Assembly (NCBI GenBank): GCA_937893155.1
Contig: CALBGU010000041.1
Location: 1 to 15,101, forward strand
Source: an uncultured Treponema sp.
Lineage (GTDB): Bacteria; Spirochaetota; Spirochaetia; Treponematales; Treponemataceae
Direction: 5' to 3'
DNA: 15,101 nucleotides
Part shown: piece by piece, positions 6,746-13,739 of the stretch
Layout of the letters: each line of letters starts with the position of its first letter
Numbering within the stretch: the stretch's first letter is position 1
Made by a program: the position numbers and the translations under genes
Notes under the pieces: model-generated
Seen by the model: the letters and a program-made list of their open reading frames with translations, nothing else
Database searches by the model: none
What the model was told of the DNA's origin: nothing

Positions 6746-7505
6746 CAGCAGAAACAAGATTATCGGCATTGTGGGCGGCATGGGACCTTATGCTGGAATG
6801 GACTTGGAGATGAAAATCTTTAACTGTGTGAACGCACAAAAAGACCAAGATTTTCCTGATGTGATAACGGTCAGCGTTCCAAGCCTTATTCCCGACAGAA
6901 CGCAGTACATCTTGAATCCCGAAAATGCCGATAACCCAAGCACTGGAATAGAGCTTGCGATAAAAAAGCTCGTTGACGCGGGAGCGACTCACATTGCTAT
7001 TCCCTGCAATACCGCCCATTCGCCGATAATCCTCAAGCAGATAAAGAAGTTCATCGAGCTGAATGAGTTTGACATCGAGTTTTTCAATATCATCGAAGAA
7101 ACATACAAATGGACAAAAGCGAACTGCAAGGGAAAAAAGATTGTGCTTTATGCCACTTTTGGCACATATCACTCAAAAGTCTACAACACGTTTTTCGACA
7201 AAGAGAGTTCGATTGAGATTGTTGAGCCTGCCGAAGATGACAAGCAACTTATTTGGGACGCAATCTATAGCCAGTCTTTTGGCGTGAAAGCCTTTTCAAA
7301 CCCCATCAGCGATAAGGCAGTGGAGAACTTCAAGATTGTTACTGAAAAAATGATTGCGAAGGGCTTTGACACTTTTATCATGGGATGCACAGAAATACCG
7401 CTCGCGATGGGGCGTCTGCGCCTGCCAATCACAACTATCGACCCTGCAAAAATCCTAGCACGTGCTTTGGTGAATGCAGTCTGTCCTTCAAGGCTGAAGG
7501 CATAA
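6726..7505 (+). CDS. Aspartate/glutamate racemase family protein
   Basis: The chosen start is ATG 6726, 8 bases after GGAG (6714-6717); GTG codons at 6717 and 6720 are alternatives. The gene overlaps the end of the cyclase fusion by 20 bases, indicating translational coupling. The 259-residue product has the family's N-terminal glycine motif IGIVGGMGPYAG and both catalytic cysteines of PLP-independent Asp/Glu racemases: C94 in IPCNTAH and C221 in MGCTEIPLA. These enzymes interconvert L- and D- forms of aspartate, glutamate or related amino acids by two-base proton transfer in the cytoplasm; which amino acid is used cannot be told here. Being the last gene of the binding protein-symporter/cyclase unit, it suggests that the sensed or imported compound is an acidic or related amino acid (inference). 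Confidence 0.88.
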   Translation: MRSTKNSSRNKIIGIVGGMGPYAGMDLEMKIFNCVNAQKDQDFPDVITVSVPSLIPDRTQYILNPENADNPSTGIELAIKKLVDAGATHIAIPCNTAHSPIILKQIKKFIELNEFDIEFFNIIEETYKWTKANCKGKKIVLYATFGTYHSKVYNTFFDKESSIEIVEPAEDDKQLIWDAIYSQSFGVKAFSNPISDKAVENFKIVTEKMIAKGFDTFIMGCTEIPLAMGRLRLPITTIDPAKILARALVNAVCPSRLKA

Positions 7506-7510
7506 AAAAA

Positions 7511-7534
7511 AGCCCGCATTGTAAAGTGCAGGCT
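7511..7534 (-). terminator. Terminator of the suf operon
   Basis: AGCC-C-GCA pairs with TGC-A-GGCT, with a single internal mismatch and a short loop. The A-run at 7504-7511 gives a strong U-tract on the minus strand, just after the sufU stop codon at 7542. The plus-strand racemase ends at 7505, so the hairpin may act in both directions, but the plus side lacks a T-run. Confidence 0.7.
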
Positions 7535-7541
7535 GATAAAA

Positions 7542-8033
7542 TTACATATTCTCGGTAGTTGCGCAATTCTCGTGCTGATTTTCACCTTTTGCGCTCACAA
7601 CTCCGTCAGCTCCGCCTTTGAGCATTTCGTCCATCGTGTGCCAGCCAAGCACCGCGCACTTCACACGCGCAGGCATATGCGAAATATTTTGCAGCGCGGC
7701 GGCTTCGTCGAGCTTCTCAAGCGATTCCTCGTTCGCACTGCCCTTAATCATCTGCTGAAACAACTCCGACAACTCCGACGCTTCTTCCACGCTCTTCCCG
7801 ATAACGTCATCAAGCATCATATCCACCGATGCTTGACTCACCGCACACCCAGAGCCGTTGAAAACACCGTCCGTAATAACGCCGTTTTCGATTTTCAGCT
7901 GTAAATAAATATTGTCGCCGCAACTCGGATTCACCCCGCGAAGCGTCATCGACGGCTGTTCCATCACGCCTTTGTGCGTCGGGTTCAAATTATGTTCGTT
8001 CAATATTTGTGCATAAAGCGATTTCATATCCAT
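7542..8033 (-). CDS. sufU: SufU, zinc-dependent sulfur-transfer partner of SufS
   Basis: The start is ATG 8033 (MDMKSLYAQI), chosen because GGGAG lies 8 bases upstream; the frame can be extended to 8117 but only through repeat sequence. The 163-residue protein has the three conserved Cys and the Asp of SufU/IscU-type proteins: NPSCGD (C38, D40), GSGCAVSQAS (C63) and VKCAVLGWHTM (C126). In the Firmicutes-type SUF system SufU binds zinc with these residues and accepts persulfide sulfur from SufS, enhancing its activity. The C-terminus runs about 20 residues past the WHTM motif and contains an additional Cys157. It is the last gene of the suf operon, 129 bases after sufS, the only loose junction; a CTGTAC repeat array fills that gap. 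Confidence 0.93.
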   Translation of the reverse strand: MDMKSLYAQILNEHNLNPTHKGVMEQPSMTLRGVNPSCGDNIYLQLKIENGVITDGVFNGSGCAVSQASVDMMLDDVIGKSVEEASELSELFQQMIKGSANEESLEKLDEAAALQNISHMPARVKCAVLGWHTMDEMLKGGADGVVSAKGENQHENCATTENM

Positions 8034-8072
8034 ATTCTTTTCTCCCACAGGCACAGCCTGTTGTACGTCCTC

Positions 8073-8090
8073 CGTACAGTACGCTGTACG
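8073..8090. repeat. Perfect 7-bp inverted repeat upstream of sufU
   Basis: CGTACAG (8073-8079), loop TACG, CTGTACG (8084-8090). In the transcript it would form a compact hairpin about 40 bases before the sufU start. It is contiguous with the tandem CTGTAC array. A role in mRNA processing or translation of sufU is possible but not shown. Confidence 0.6.
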
Positions 8091-8158
8091 ACACCTGTAC
8101 CCTATGCTGTACGGCACTTGTACCCTATGCTGTACGACACCTGTACATTATGCTGTAC
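8084..8158. repeat. Tandem 23-bp repeat built from CTGTAC half-units
   Basis: Three direct copies of a 23-bp unit lie at 8084-8106, 8107-8129 and 8130-8152, followed by a partial fourth copy (CTGTACGC) at 8153. Copies 1 and 2 differ at 2 positions, and copy 3 differs from copy 1 at 2 positions. Each unit is itself two half-units, CTGTACGACAC (11 bp) and CTGTACCCTATG (12 bp), so a GTAC core recurs at 8086, 8097, 8109, 8120, 8132, 8143 and 8155. Extra GTAC cores at 8063, 8074 and 8079 extend the pattern. It lies between sufS and sufU, inside the operon. Confidence 0.9.
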
Positions 8159-8162
8159 GCGG

Positions 8163-9413
8163 TTAGTCTTTGAAGCCCATCCAGCCGCGCACTTTCTGCA
8201 CCTTTTCGGCGAAGATTTCCGCTTCTTTTTCGGTGTTGTAAAAATACACGCTCGCCCGCGCCGTCGAACCGACCTTGAGGAACTCCATCAGCGGCTGTGC
8301 GCAGTGATGCCCCGCACGGATTGCGATGTTTTCGCTGTCAAGAATCGACGCGATGTCGTGTGGGTGAACGCCGTCAATCGTAAACGTAACGATGCCCGAA
8401 TGTTTCGCGCTGTCCGCCGAACCGACGACGTGGATATACGGATTTTTTGCAATGCCGTCCATAATAATCGCCGCAAGAGCGTTGTCGTGCGCCTCGATGT
8501 TCTCAAATCCAATCGCCGTGATATACTCAATCGCTTTCGCCAAACCGACCGCGTCCGCCGCGTTCACCGTTCCCGCCTCGAACTTGTGCGGCACTTCGGC
8601 ATACGTCGCGCTTTCACGGGTAACATATTCAATCATCTCGCCGCCCGTAAGGAACGGACTCATCGACTCAAGCTCCTCGCGCCGCGCATACAGCACGCCA
8701 ATGCCCATCGGCGCACAGAGCTTGTGCCCGCTGAAGACAAAGAAATCCGCGCCGATGTCCTGCACGTCGATTTTCTGGTGCGGTGTGCTTTGCGCTCCGT
8801 CCACCACGACCGCCGCACCTTTGCCGCCGTTTCCCACGCGGTGCGCATATTCGGCAATCTCTTTCACAGGATTCGTAACGCCCAAAACATTGCTGACGTG
8901 CCCAATCGCGACAATTTTCGTTTTCGCCGTGATTTTCGCCTCGTATTCGGCTTTCGTAATCACGCCCGCGCCGTCTGGCTCAAGAAAAACGAGCTTTGCG
9001 CCCTTTTCCCGTGCGATTTTCTGCCACGGAAGCAAATTGCTGTGATGTTCCATTATCGACACGACGATTTCATCGCCTGCGCCCACGTTGTCGCCACCGT
9101 AGCTGTACGCCACAAGGTTCAGGCTTTCCGACGAATTGCGCGTGAAAACGATTTCCGCGTCTTCTTTTGCATTGAGAAACGCCGCGACCGTGTGCCGTGC
9201 TTTTTCATATTCGTCCGTCGCTCGCACTGATAAGCCGTACAGCCCACGCAACGGGTTCGCGTTGTTCTTGCGGTAGAAATCCGCAACCGCCTCGATGACG
9301 CATTCGGGACGTTGCGCAGTCGCCGCGCTGTCAAAATAAATCAGTCCCTCGTTTTCTTTTGCCGCAAAAATAGGGAAGTCTTTTCGGAGATTCTCAAAAA
9401 ACTGCTTATTCAT
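8163..9413 (-). CDS. sufS: SufS cysteine desulfurase
   Basis: The start is ATG 9413 (MNKQFFENLRKDFP), with a GGAGGAGAG site upstream and an 8-base overlap with the end of sufD; the frame can be extended to 9464 but only inside sufD. This 416-residue PLP enzyme removes sulfur from L-cysteine, giving alanine and an enzyme persulfide for Fe-S cluster assembly. Visible residues: IYFDSAATAQRP (substrate loop), EHHSNLLPW (H123, stacks on PLP), VDGAQSTPH (D205, Q208), FSGHKLCAP (K231, the PLP lysine) and RAGHHCAQP (C371, the persulfide Cys). Length and motifs match group II desulfurases of the SufS type. SufU, encoded downstream, is its expected sulfur acceptor. Confidence 0.96.
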   Translation of the reverse strand: MNKQFFENLRKDFPIFAAKENEGLIYFDSAATAQRPECVIEAVADFYRKNNANPLRGLYGLSVRATDEYEKARHTVAAFLNAKEDAEIVFTRNSSESLNLVAYSYGGDNVGAGDEIVVSIMEHHSNLLPWQKIAREKGAKLVFLEPDGAGVITKAEYEAKITAKTKIVAIGHVSNVLGVTNPVKEIAEYAHRVGNGGKGAAVVVDGAQSTPHQKIDVQDIGADFFVFSGHKLCAPMGIGVLYARREELESMSPFLTGGEMIEYVTRESATYAEVPHKFEAGTVNAADAVGLAKAIEYITAIGFENIEAHDNALAAIIMDGIAKNPYIHVVGSADSAKHSGIVTFTIDGVHPHDIASILDSENIAIRAGHHCAQPLMEFLKVGSTARASVYFYNTEKEAEIFAEKVQKVRGWMGFKD

Positions 9414-10494
9414 TACCAAAACTCTCCTCCACATAATCCGCGATACGCGACACCAGATTTTCATCGGGAATAAAGCGGCAGAGCGACGTAATTTTTGCCT
9501 TTATCATCATCTCCTGCGCCGTTTTTGCGTCCACGCCGCGCGTCTGCATATAAAAGAGCAAATCCGCGCCAAGCCTGCCGACCGACGCACCGTGCCGCCC
9601 TTCCACGTCCTCTTCGTCGCACAAAATGACAGGCAGCGATTTATTATGCACGCTCTCGTCAAGCAAAAGCACGTCCTCTTGCTCATCGCCCGTCGCGCCT
9701 TTTGCGCCGTTCACAAAGTCAATCGTACCGCGCCACGTCTTTCGCGATTTGCCCATCATCACGCCGTCAACACTCATTTTGCTGTTGCTTTCCTGCCCCG
9801 TTTGGTGCGCGACATAATTGATGTCGAGTTCCTGCTCGCCGCGGCACACATACGCCACTTTGCCCTCGATAATCGATTTATAGCCCTCGGTTGCCGCATA
9901 ATTGCCAATCCACGACTTTTTTCCGCCAAGCGACAATTCAATGATGTTCACTTTCGCGCTGTCCGCAATCTTTGAGCCGATGTCCTCGAAGTTCTCCACA
10001 TTCTCGCCCAACAGCTGCACTTTTACGATGTTGACAACCGCATTTTCCTCGGCAATAATCTGCGTTCTAAATCCTGCAAAACCAGTCGCGCTCTTTTCAC
10101 TCGCCGTGTCGAAAATAAACGTGCTTGCGCTGTTCGCGCCCGCCTTGATAACAACATCGGTCAGCACCTTGTCGCCGTCTTCCACCAAATAGCTCAAGCG
10201 CACGGGTGCCACCTTTGCACCAGAATCCACGGTATACACACTCGACGGGATTTTGTCCTTTGCCGCGTCAAACAGCGCATCAACTTCCGCGCCCATACCG
10301 CAAGTGCACAGCGTTTCGCTATCGCCGTCCGCGCACGACACGCCAGCGGGCAATTCCGTTTCGGCAAGCGCACACGACGTATCAAATAAACTTGCGTCGG
10401 CGTACATTGCAGAATTATTTATGTGCAAAAAGTTCCACGTCAGCGTTGGGAACTGATTTACTTTCAACTCATTCTCATTTTTTGTTTCGCTCAT
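9406..10494 (-). CDS. sufD: SufD, Fe-S cluster scaffold subunit
   Basis: The 362-residue protein starts at ATG 10494, overlapping the sufB stop codon by one base (TGATG), with GAAAGGGAG upstream inside sufB. SufD pairs with SufB in the SufBC2D scaffold. The C-terminal half has the beta-helix pattern and core motif EDVEGRHGASVGRLG with H301, corresponding to the His (H360 in E. coli) implicated in cluster assembly at the SufB-SufD interface. The N-terminal third is poorly conserved and shorter than in E. coli, as is usual in compact SUF operons. It ends in a helical segment (ENLVSRIADYVEESFGNE). Confidence 0.93.
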   Translation of the reverse strand: MSETKNENELKVNQFPTLTWNFLHINNSAMYADASLFDTSCALAETELPAGVSCADGDSETLCTCGMGAEVDALFDAAKDKIPSSVYTVDSGAKVAPVRLSYLVEDGDKVLTDVVIKAGANSASTFIFDTASEKSATGFAGFRTQIIAEENAVVNIVKVQLLGENVENFEDIGSKIADSAKVNIIELSLGGKKSWIGNYAATEGYKSIIEGKVAYVCRGEQELDINYVAHQTGQESNSKMSVDGVMMGKSRKTWRGTIDFVNGAKGATGDEQEDVLLLDESVHNKSLPVILCDEEDVEGRHGASVGRLGADLLFYMQTRGVDAKTAQEMMIKAKITSLCRFIPDENLVSRIADYVEESFGNE

Positions 10495-11909
10495 CAGTTC
10501 ACGCTCCCTTTCATCTCAAGCTGGATAAGATTATTCATCTCAACGGCGTATTCAAGCGGCAATTCCTTGCTCACAGGATTTGCAAACCCCGATACAATCA
10601 TTGCGCGCGCATCGTTTTCGCTGATACCGCGGCTCATCAAATAGAACACCGCTTTGTCGCTGATTCGCCCGATTTTCGCCTCGTGCCCCACGTCCACGTC
10701 GTCACAGCGAATATCCATCGCAGGCACGGTATCGCTTCGGCTCTTTGAATCGAGCATCAAACTCTGACAATTCACACTCGCCTTTGCGTGCTTGGCCTCT
10801 TTGGTAACCGTAACTCCGCTGCGATAGGTGCTGATTCCGCCGTCTTTGCTGATAGATTTCGTGTCGATAACGCAAGAGGTATGCGGTGCGGCAAGAACCA
10901 TTTTCGCGCCCGTGTCCAGATTCTGCCCCTTGCCCGCGAACGTGATTCCCGTAAACTCCGCGCGCGAATGTGCGCCGCGCAAAATCGTCATCGGGTACAA
11001 ATACGAAACGTGACTGCCGAACGACCCCGACACCCATTCCATCGTGCCGCCCTCTTCCACCAGCGCGCGCTTTGTGTTGAGGTTGTACATATTCTTTGAC
11101 CAGTTTTCAATCGTGCTGTAGCGAAGACGGGCATTCTTTTTCACATACAATTCAACACAGCCCGCGTGTAAGTTCGCAACGTTGTATTTTGGCGCAGAAC
11201 AGCCCTCGATGAAGTGCAAATCCGCGCCCTCGTCCACGATAATCAGCGTGTGCTCGTACTGCCCAGCACCCGCCGCATTGAGTCTAAAATAGCTTTGGAG
11301 CGGGATTTTCACCTTCACGCCTTTGGGCACATACACAAAACTGCCGCCCGACCACACCGCGCCGTGCAAAGCCGCAAACTTGTGGTCTGTCGGAGGCACA
11401 AGGTGCATAAAATATTCTTTGACCATCTCGGAATACTCGCCCGTCAGCGCGCTTTCCATATCCGTGTACACCACGCCCTGCGCGCTCACTTCGTCTTTTA
11501 CGTTGTGATACACCAACTCGCTATCGTACTGTGCGCCCACGCCCGCAAGCGATTTGCGTTCAGCTTCAGGAATTCCCAGTTTCTCAAATGTTTCCTTGAT
11601 GTCTTTGGGCACATCTTCCCATTTTGCCGCCATTTCGGTTTTCGGCTTCACATACGACACGATTTTCTGAATATCGAGGTCGCTAATGTCTGGTCCCCAT
11701 TCGGGAATATACATCTTATTGTAGATTTCCAGCGATTTCAGGCGAAACTCCCGCATCCATGCAGGGTCGTTTTTCTCTGCGGAAATGCGCTCCACGATTG
11801 CTTTGTCTAATCCCTGCTGCAAACGCAAAAAATCGTTCTCGCTTTCTTCGTAGCGGAAATCGTAGAGCGAGCGATTGATGTCCGCAACCTGCGTTTTTTC
11901 CTCAGCCAT
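10494..11909 (-). CDS. sufB: SufB, Fe-S cluster scaffold subunit
   Basis: The 471-residue protein is read from ATG 11909, which overlaps the sufC TGA by one base; GGAGG lies 8 bases upstream. A GTG one codon earlier is a less likely start. SufB is the main scaffold of SufBC2D, on which the cluster is built. The motifs are intact: ALHGAVWSGGSFVYVPKG, HFIEGCSAP, the core SVNCQSLML with C381, and VGHEAKIGRI with E410. The C381-E410 spacing is 29 residues, the same as E. coli C405-E434, the pair needed for sulfur acceptance and assembly. The C-terminus has the MSRGI...ARAMIVSGF segment typical of the family. Confidence 0.96.
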   Translation of the reverse strand: MAEEKTQVADINRSLYDFRYEESENDFLRLQQGLDKAIVERISAEKNDPAWMREFRLKSLEIYNKMYIPEWGPDISDLDIQKIVSYVKPKTEMAAKWEDVPKDIKETFEKLGIPEAERKSLAGVGAQYDSELVYHNVKDEVSAQGVVYTDMESALTGEYSEMVKEYFMHLVPPTDHKFAALHGAVWSGGSFVYVPKGVKVKIPLQSYFRLNAAGAGQYEHTLIIVDEGADLHFIEGCSAPKYNVANLHAGCVELYVKKNARLRYSTIENWSKNMYNLNTKRALVEEGGTMEWVSGSFGSHVSYLYPMTILRGAHSRAEFTGITFAGKGQNLDTGAKMVLAAPHTSCVIDTKSISKDGGISTYRSGVTVTKEAKHAKASVNCQSLMLDSKSRSDTVPAMDIRCDDVDVGHEAKIGRISDKAVFYLMSRGISENDARAMIVSGFANPVSKELPLEYAVEMNNLIQLEMKGSVN

Positions 11910-12757
11910 CACAGACCTCCGCCAAAATCATTCGCAGACAACGCCTTGACTTTCTCCATCGCCGCTTTTGCCGCCGCAAGCTGTTTTTCTTTGCGTTCAG
12001 CCTCTTTTATCTCGTCGGGAATAAACTGCTCAAAGCCATTTTCATTGATTTCTTTCACCAGCGAGCCATCGCCCGTGTGCACAATGCGCCCCTTGACCAT
12101 AACGTGAGTGTAATCCACGTGCAAGCTCTCCAAAATGCGCGTTGAGTGCGTAATGACCAAAAGCGCGCCGTGCATTGTGTTCTGATATTCGCGGATTCCT
12201 TCGCTGACTGTGCGCACCGCGTCCACGTCAAGACCGCTATCGGTTTCGTCCAAAATGGCGAGCTTTGGCTTCAACATCAAAAGCTGCAAAATCTCGCTTT
12301 TCTTTTTCTCTCCGCCCGAAAATCCCACGTTCAAATCGCGGCTTGCATAGGAATGGTCCATATGCAGAATGTCCATCGCCTTTTCGAGCGATTTCTGAAA
12401 CGCCATCAATTTGACTTTTTCGCCCGTCACCTGCTGCATAGACGAGCGGATAAATGATTCAAGGCTAATTCCGGGCACTTCGAGAGGGTCTTGGAAGCTC
12501 AAGAAAAGACCTGCTTTCGCTCTTTTGTCTGCGCTTTCCTCAGTGATATTCTTTGCATCGAAAAAGATATTTCCAGACGTAACCTCATAGTTTGGACTGC
12601 CCATAAGCGTGTAGCCGAGGGTAGATTTTCCCGCTCCATTCGGTCCCATCAAAACATGCGTTTCGCCGCTGTTCATTGTCAGATTGATGTCGTGAAGAAT
12701 ATCTTTCGCGCCAATTTTAACGGAAAGGTTTTCAAGCTCAAGCAAGCTGTTTGCCAT
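11909..12757 (-). CDS. sufC: SufC ATPase of the Fe-S cluster assembly complex
   Basis: First gene of the operon; the start is ATG 12757 with AAGGAG 6 bases upstream. This ABC-type ATPase powers conformational change in SufBC2D in the cytoplasm; it is not a transporter. It has Walker A GPNGAGKST (38-46), Q-loop SFQDP (Q89), an ABC signature in the SufC form GFSGGEKKKSE (145-155), Walker B LAILDE (167-171), the SufC-typical DETDSGLDVDA, and H-loop H204. It is 282 residues, roughly 30 longer than the usual ~250; the excess is a Lys/Glu/Ala-rich helical tail (residues ~250-272) ending in a Gly-rich NDFGGGL. Confidence 0.96.
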   Translation of the reverse strand: MANSLLELENLSVKIGAKDILHDINLTMNSGETHVLMGPNGAGKSTLGYTLMGSPNYEVTSGNIFFDAKNITEESADKRAKAGLFLSFQDPLEVPGISLESFIRSSMQQVTGEKVKLMAFQKSLEKAMDILHMDHSYASRDLNVGFSGGEKKKSEILQLLMLKPKLAILDETDSGLDVDAVRTVSEGIREYQNTMHGALLVITHSTRILESLHVDYTHVMVKGRIVHTGDGSLVKEINENGFEQFIPDEIKEAERKEKQLAAAKAAMEKVKALSANDFGGGL

Positions 12758-12811
12758 AATAACTCCTTTGCTGTTTAAAGGACAGCTGGTTGCATAAAAA
12801 ATGTGTGTTAA

Positions 12812-12840
12812 ATAATACCTTTTTTAGCCCGCGTGTGCAA
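12812..12840 (-). promoter_or_regulatory. Sigma-70-type promoter of the suf operon
   Basis: On the minus strand TTGCAC (12835-12840) and TATTAT (12812-12817) are spaced by exactly 17 bases. The expected transcription start is around 12805, leaving a leader of about 47 bases before sufC. The leader contains the palindrome CAGCTG (12783-12788), but no recognised regulator operator or riboswitch. Confidence 0.65.
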
Positions 12841-12892
12841 CAGTTCAACAAAAATTCTTTTCCAAACTCTTTTCCCAATCAGTGCAAAAAAA

Positions 12893-12921
12893 AGCCCGCC
12901 TCTTTTCGTTAAGGGCAGGCT
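12893..12921 (-). terminator. Rho-independent terminator after the MNT nucleotidyltransferase gene
   Basis: AGCC-C-GCC pairs with GGC-A-GGCT (one internal mismatch), with an A-run at 12886-12893 that becomes a strong U-tract on the minus strand. It begins 5 bases after the nucleotidyltransferase stop codon and insulates the suf promoter from that unit. The plus-strand side also has a T-rich flank, so it may work both ways. Confidence 0.7.
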
Positions 12922-12925
12922 GTTT

Positions 12926-13276
12926 TTATTTTGCTGTGCGCTCGTACAAAACTTTGCCGCGTCGGTTGATGTGGTCGATTAAATCGGGATTTTTGAGCGA
13001 GGAAAAATCGGAGATGTCTACTAAATACGGCAAATCAGAATCATCAAACAGAGCGTAGAGCTTGAGAACCGTGTCGTAATCAATCGGTTTATCGCCCACA
13101 AGCGTCATATCGATGTCGCTGCCTTCGCGGAAATTGCCCATAGCGCGACTTCCGTAGACGATGACGCGCTTGACGGCAGGGAATTTTTCGTAAATAGCAG
13201 AGATTGTCTGCATTGTTTTTTCAGAAAGCCCGAACTCGTTTCTTTGCGGCTTTTCACTCTTTTGCACACAGTTCAT
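12926..13276 (-). CDS. MNT-type minimal nucleotidyltransferase (putative antitoxin/partner of HEPN-like gene)
   Basis: The product is 116 residues from ATG 13276; a TTG one codon upstream has a slightly better distance to GGAG, so the start is uncertain by one codon. It has the minimal nucleotidyltransferase core: VIVYGSRAMGNFREGSDIDM, with G42-S43, D54 and D56, and a third carboxylate probably D88 in LVDISDF. Such proteins transfer a nucleotide to a partner; MntA antitoxins of type VII toxin-antitoxin systems AMPylate a Tyr on the HEPN partner. The gene overlaps the upstream HEPN-like gene by 23 bases, so the two are translationally coupled. The family assignment is strong; the antitoxin role is inferred from pairing. 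Confidence 0.88.
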   Translation of the reverse strand: MNCVQKSEKPQRNEFGLSEKTMQTISAIYEKFPAVKRVIVYGSRAMGNFREGSDIDMTLVGDKPIDYDTVLKLYALFDDSDLPYLVDISDFSSLKNPDLIDHINRRGKVLYERTAK

Positions 13277-13664
13277 CAAATGTCATCTCCAATGCGAAAA
13301 AACACGGCATATAGGTGTTCTGCACTTTTTCAAAAATCTCTGTTGCTGTCGCTTCATCATACAAATAACTGCATTTATTTCGTGAATCAATCATATCAAG
13401 CCATAATTCGCCGTCGGAAATCAAGTCGCGGTTAAATGCTTGCCGATACGAATCTTTGCTTCCATAGATTTTATCGCCGCCGCCTTGTGCCTCAATAAAG
13501 TCCTTGAGCACTTTCCACGATAATTCTTGTGTAAACTCAAACGCTTGAATAACGCCGAGCCTGTGAAGTTCATTTTTTTGGTCGCAAGATTCTATTGAAC
13601 GTTGCAAAATTGCAAGAGCCTTTTTGTAATTCTGAAATCGTTGTTTCCATCGAATATCGTCCAT
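13254..13664 (-). CDS. HI0074/HEPN-like nucleotidyltransferase substrate-binding protein
   Basis: The start is ATG 13664 (MDDIRWKQRFQNYKKALAIL) with GAGG 6 bases upstream. The 136-residue all-helical protein matches the HI0074-type nucleotidyltransferase-binding family: FQNYKKAL near the N-terminus, IQAFEFTQELSWKVLKDF, YGSKDSYRQAF, and ELWLDMIDSRNKCSYLYDE. Relatives carry an R-x4-H-x-Y element at the last motif; here it reads R95-NKCS-Y100-L-Y102, so the expected His is Tyr while the distal Tyr is kept. In HEPN toxins that His is part of the RNase site and the Tyr can be AMPylated by the MNT partner. This protein may therefore be an inactive or altered member. Partner of the downstream MNT gene. 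Confidence 0.85.
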   Translation of the reverse strand: MDDIRWKQRFQNYKKALAILQRSIESCDQKNELHRLGVIQAFEFTQELSWKVLKDFIEAQGGGDKIYGSKDSYRQAFNRDLISDGELWLDMIDSRNKCSYLYDEATATEIFEKVQNTYMPCFFALEMTFDELCAKE

Positions 13665-13699
13665 TGTGCGCCTCGTGCCTCTATTTTTGCACATAGCCA

Positions 13700-13734
13700 T
13701 AAAAAAAACAAGGGCGCGCCCAGCCCCTGCTTTG
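13700..13734 (-). terminator. Probable terminator after the LRR lipoprotein gene
   Basis: On the plus strand an A-run (13701-13708) is followed by CAAGGG, then CCC, and after a small bulge TTTG. Read on the minus strand this is an imperfect GC-rich stem followed by TTGTTTTTTTT, 6 bases after the LRR gene's stop codon at 13740. The stem is less regular than the other terminators here. Confidence 0.5.
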
Positions 13735-13739
13735 TAAGA

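Noticed and set aside
8061..8158. CRISPR array
   Set aside because: The 23-bp units are directly adjacent with no unique spacers, and no cas genes are present.
7974..9230. Long plus-strand open frame (418 codons) opposite sufS
   Set aside because: It lies antisense to an unmistakable SufS with full motifs, is Arg/His/Val-rich and low in ordinary structure, and results from the codon bias of the opposite strand.
11214..11810. Open frame of 198 codons antisense to sufB
   Set aside because: A shadow of sufB: His/Arg-rich, with no ribosome site or family features.
7542..12757. Novel gene order in the suf operon
   Set aside because: sufC-B-D-S-U is a known arrangement; the absence of sufA or a linked regulator is not unusual.
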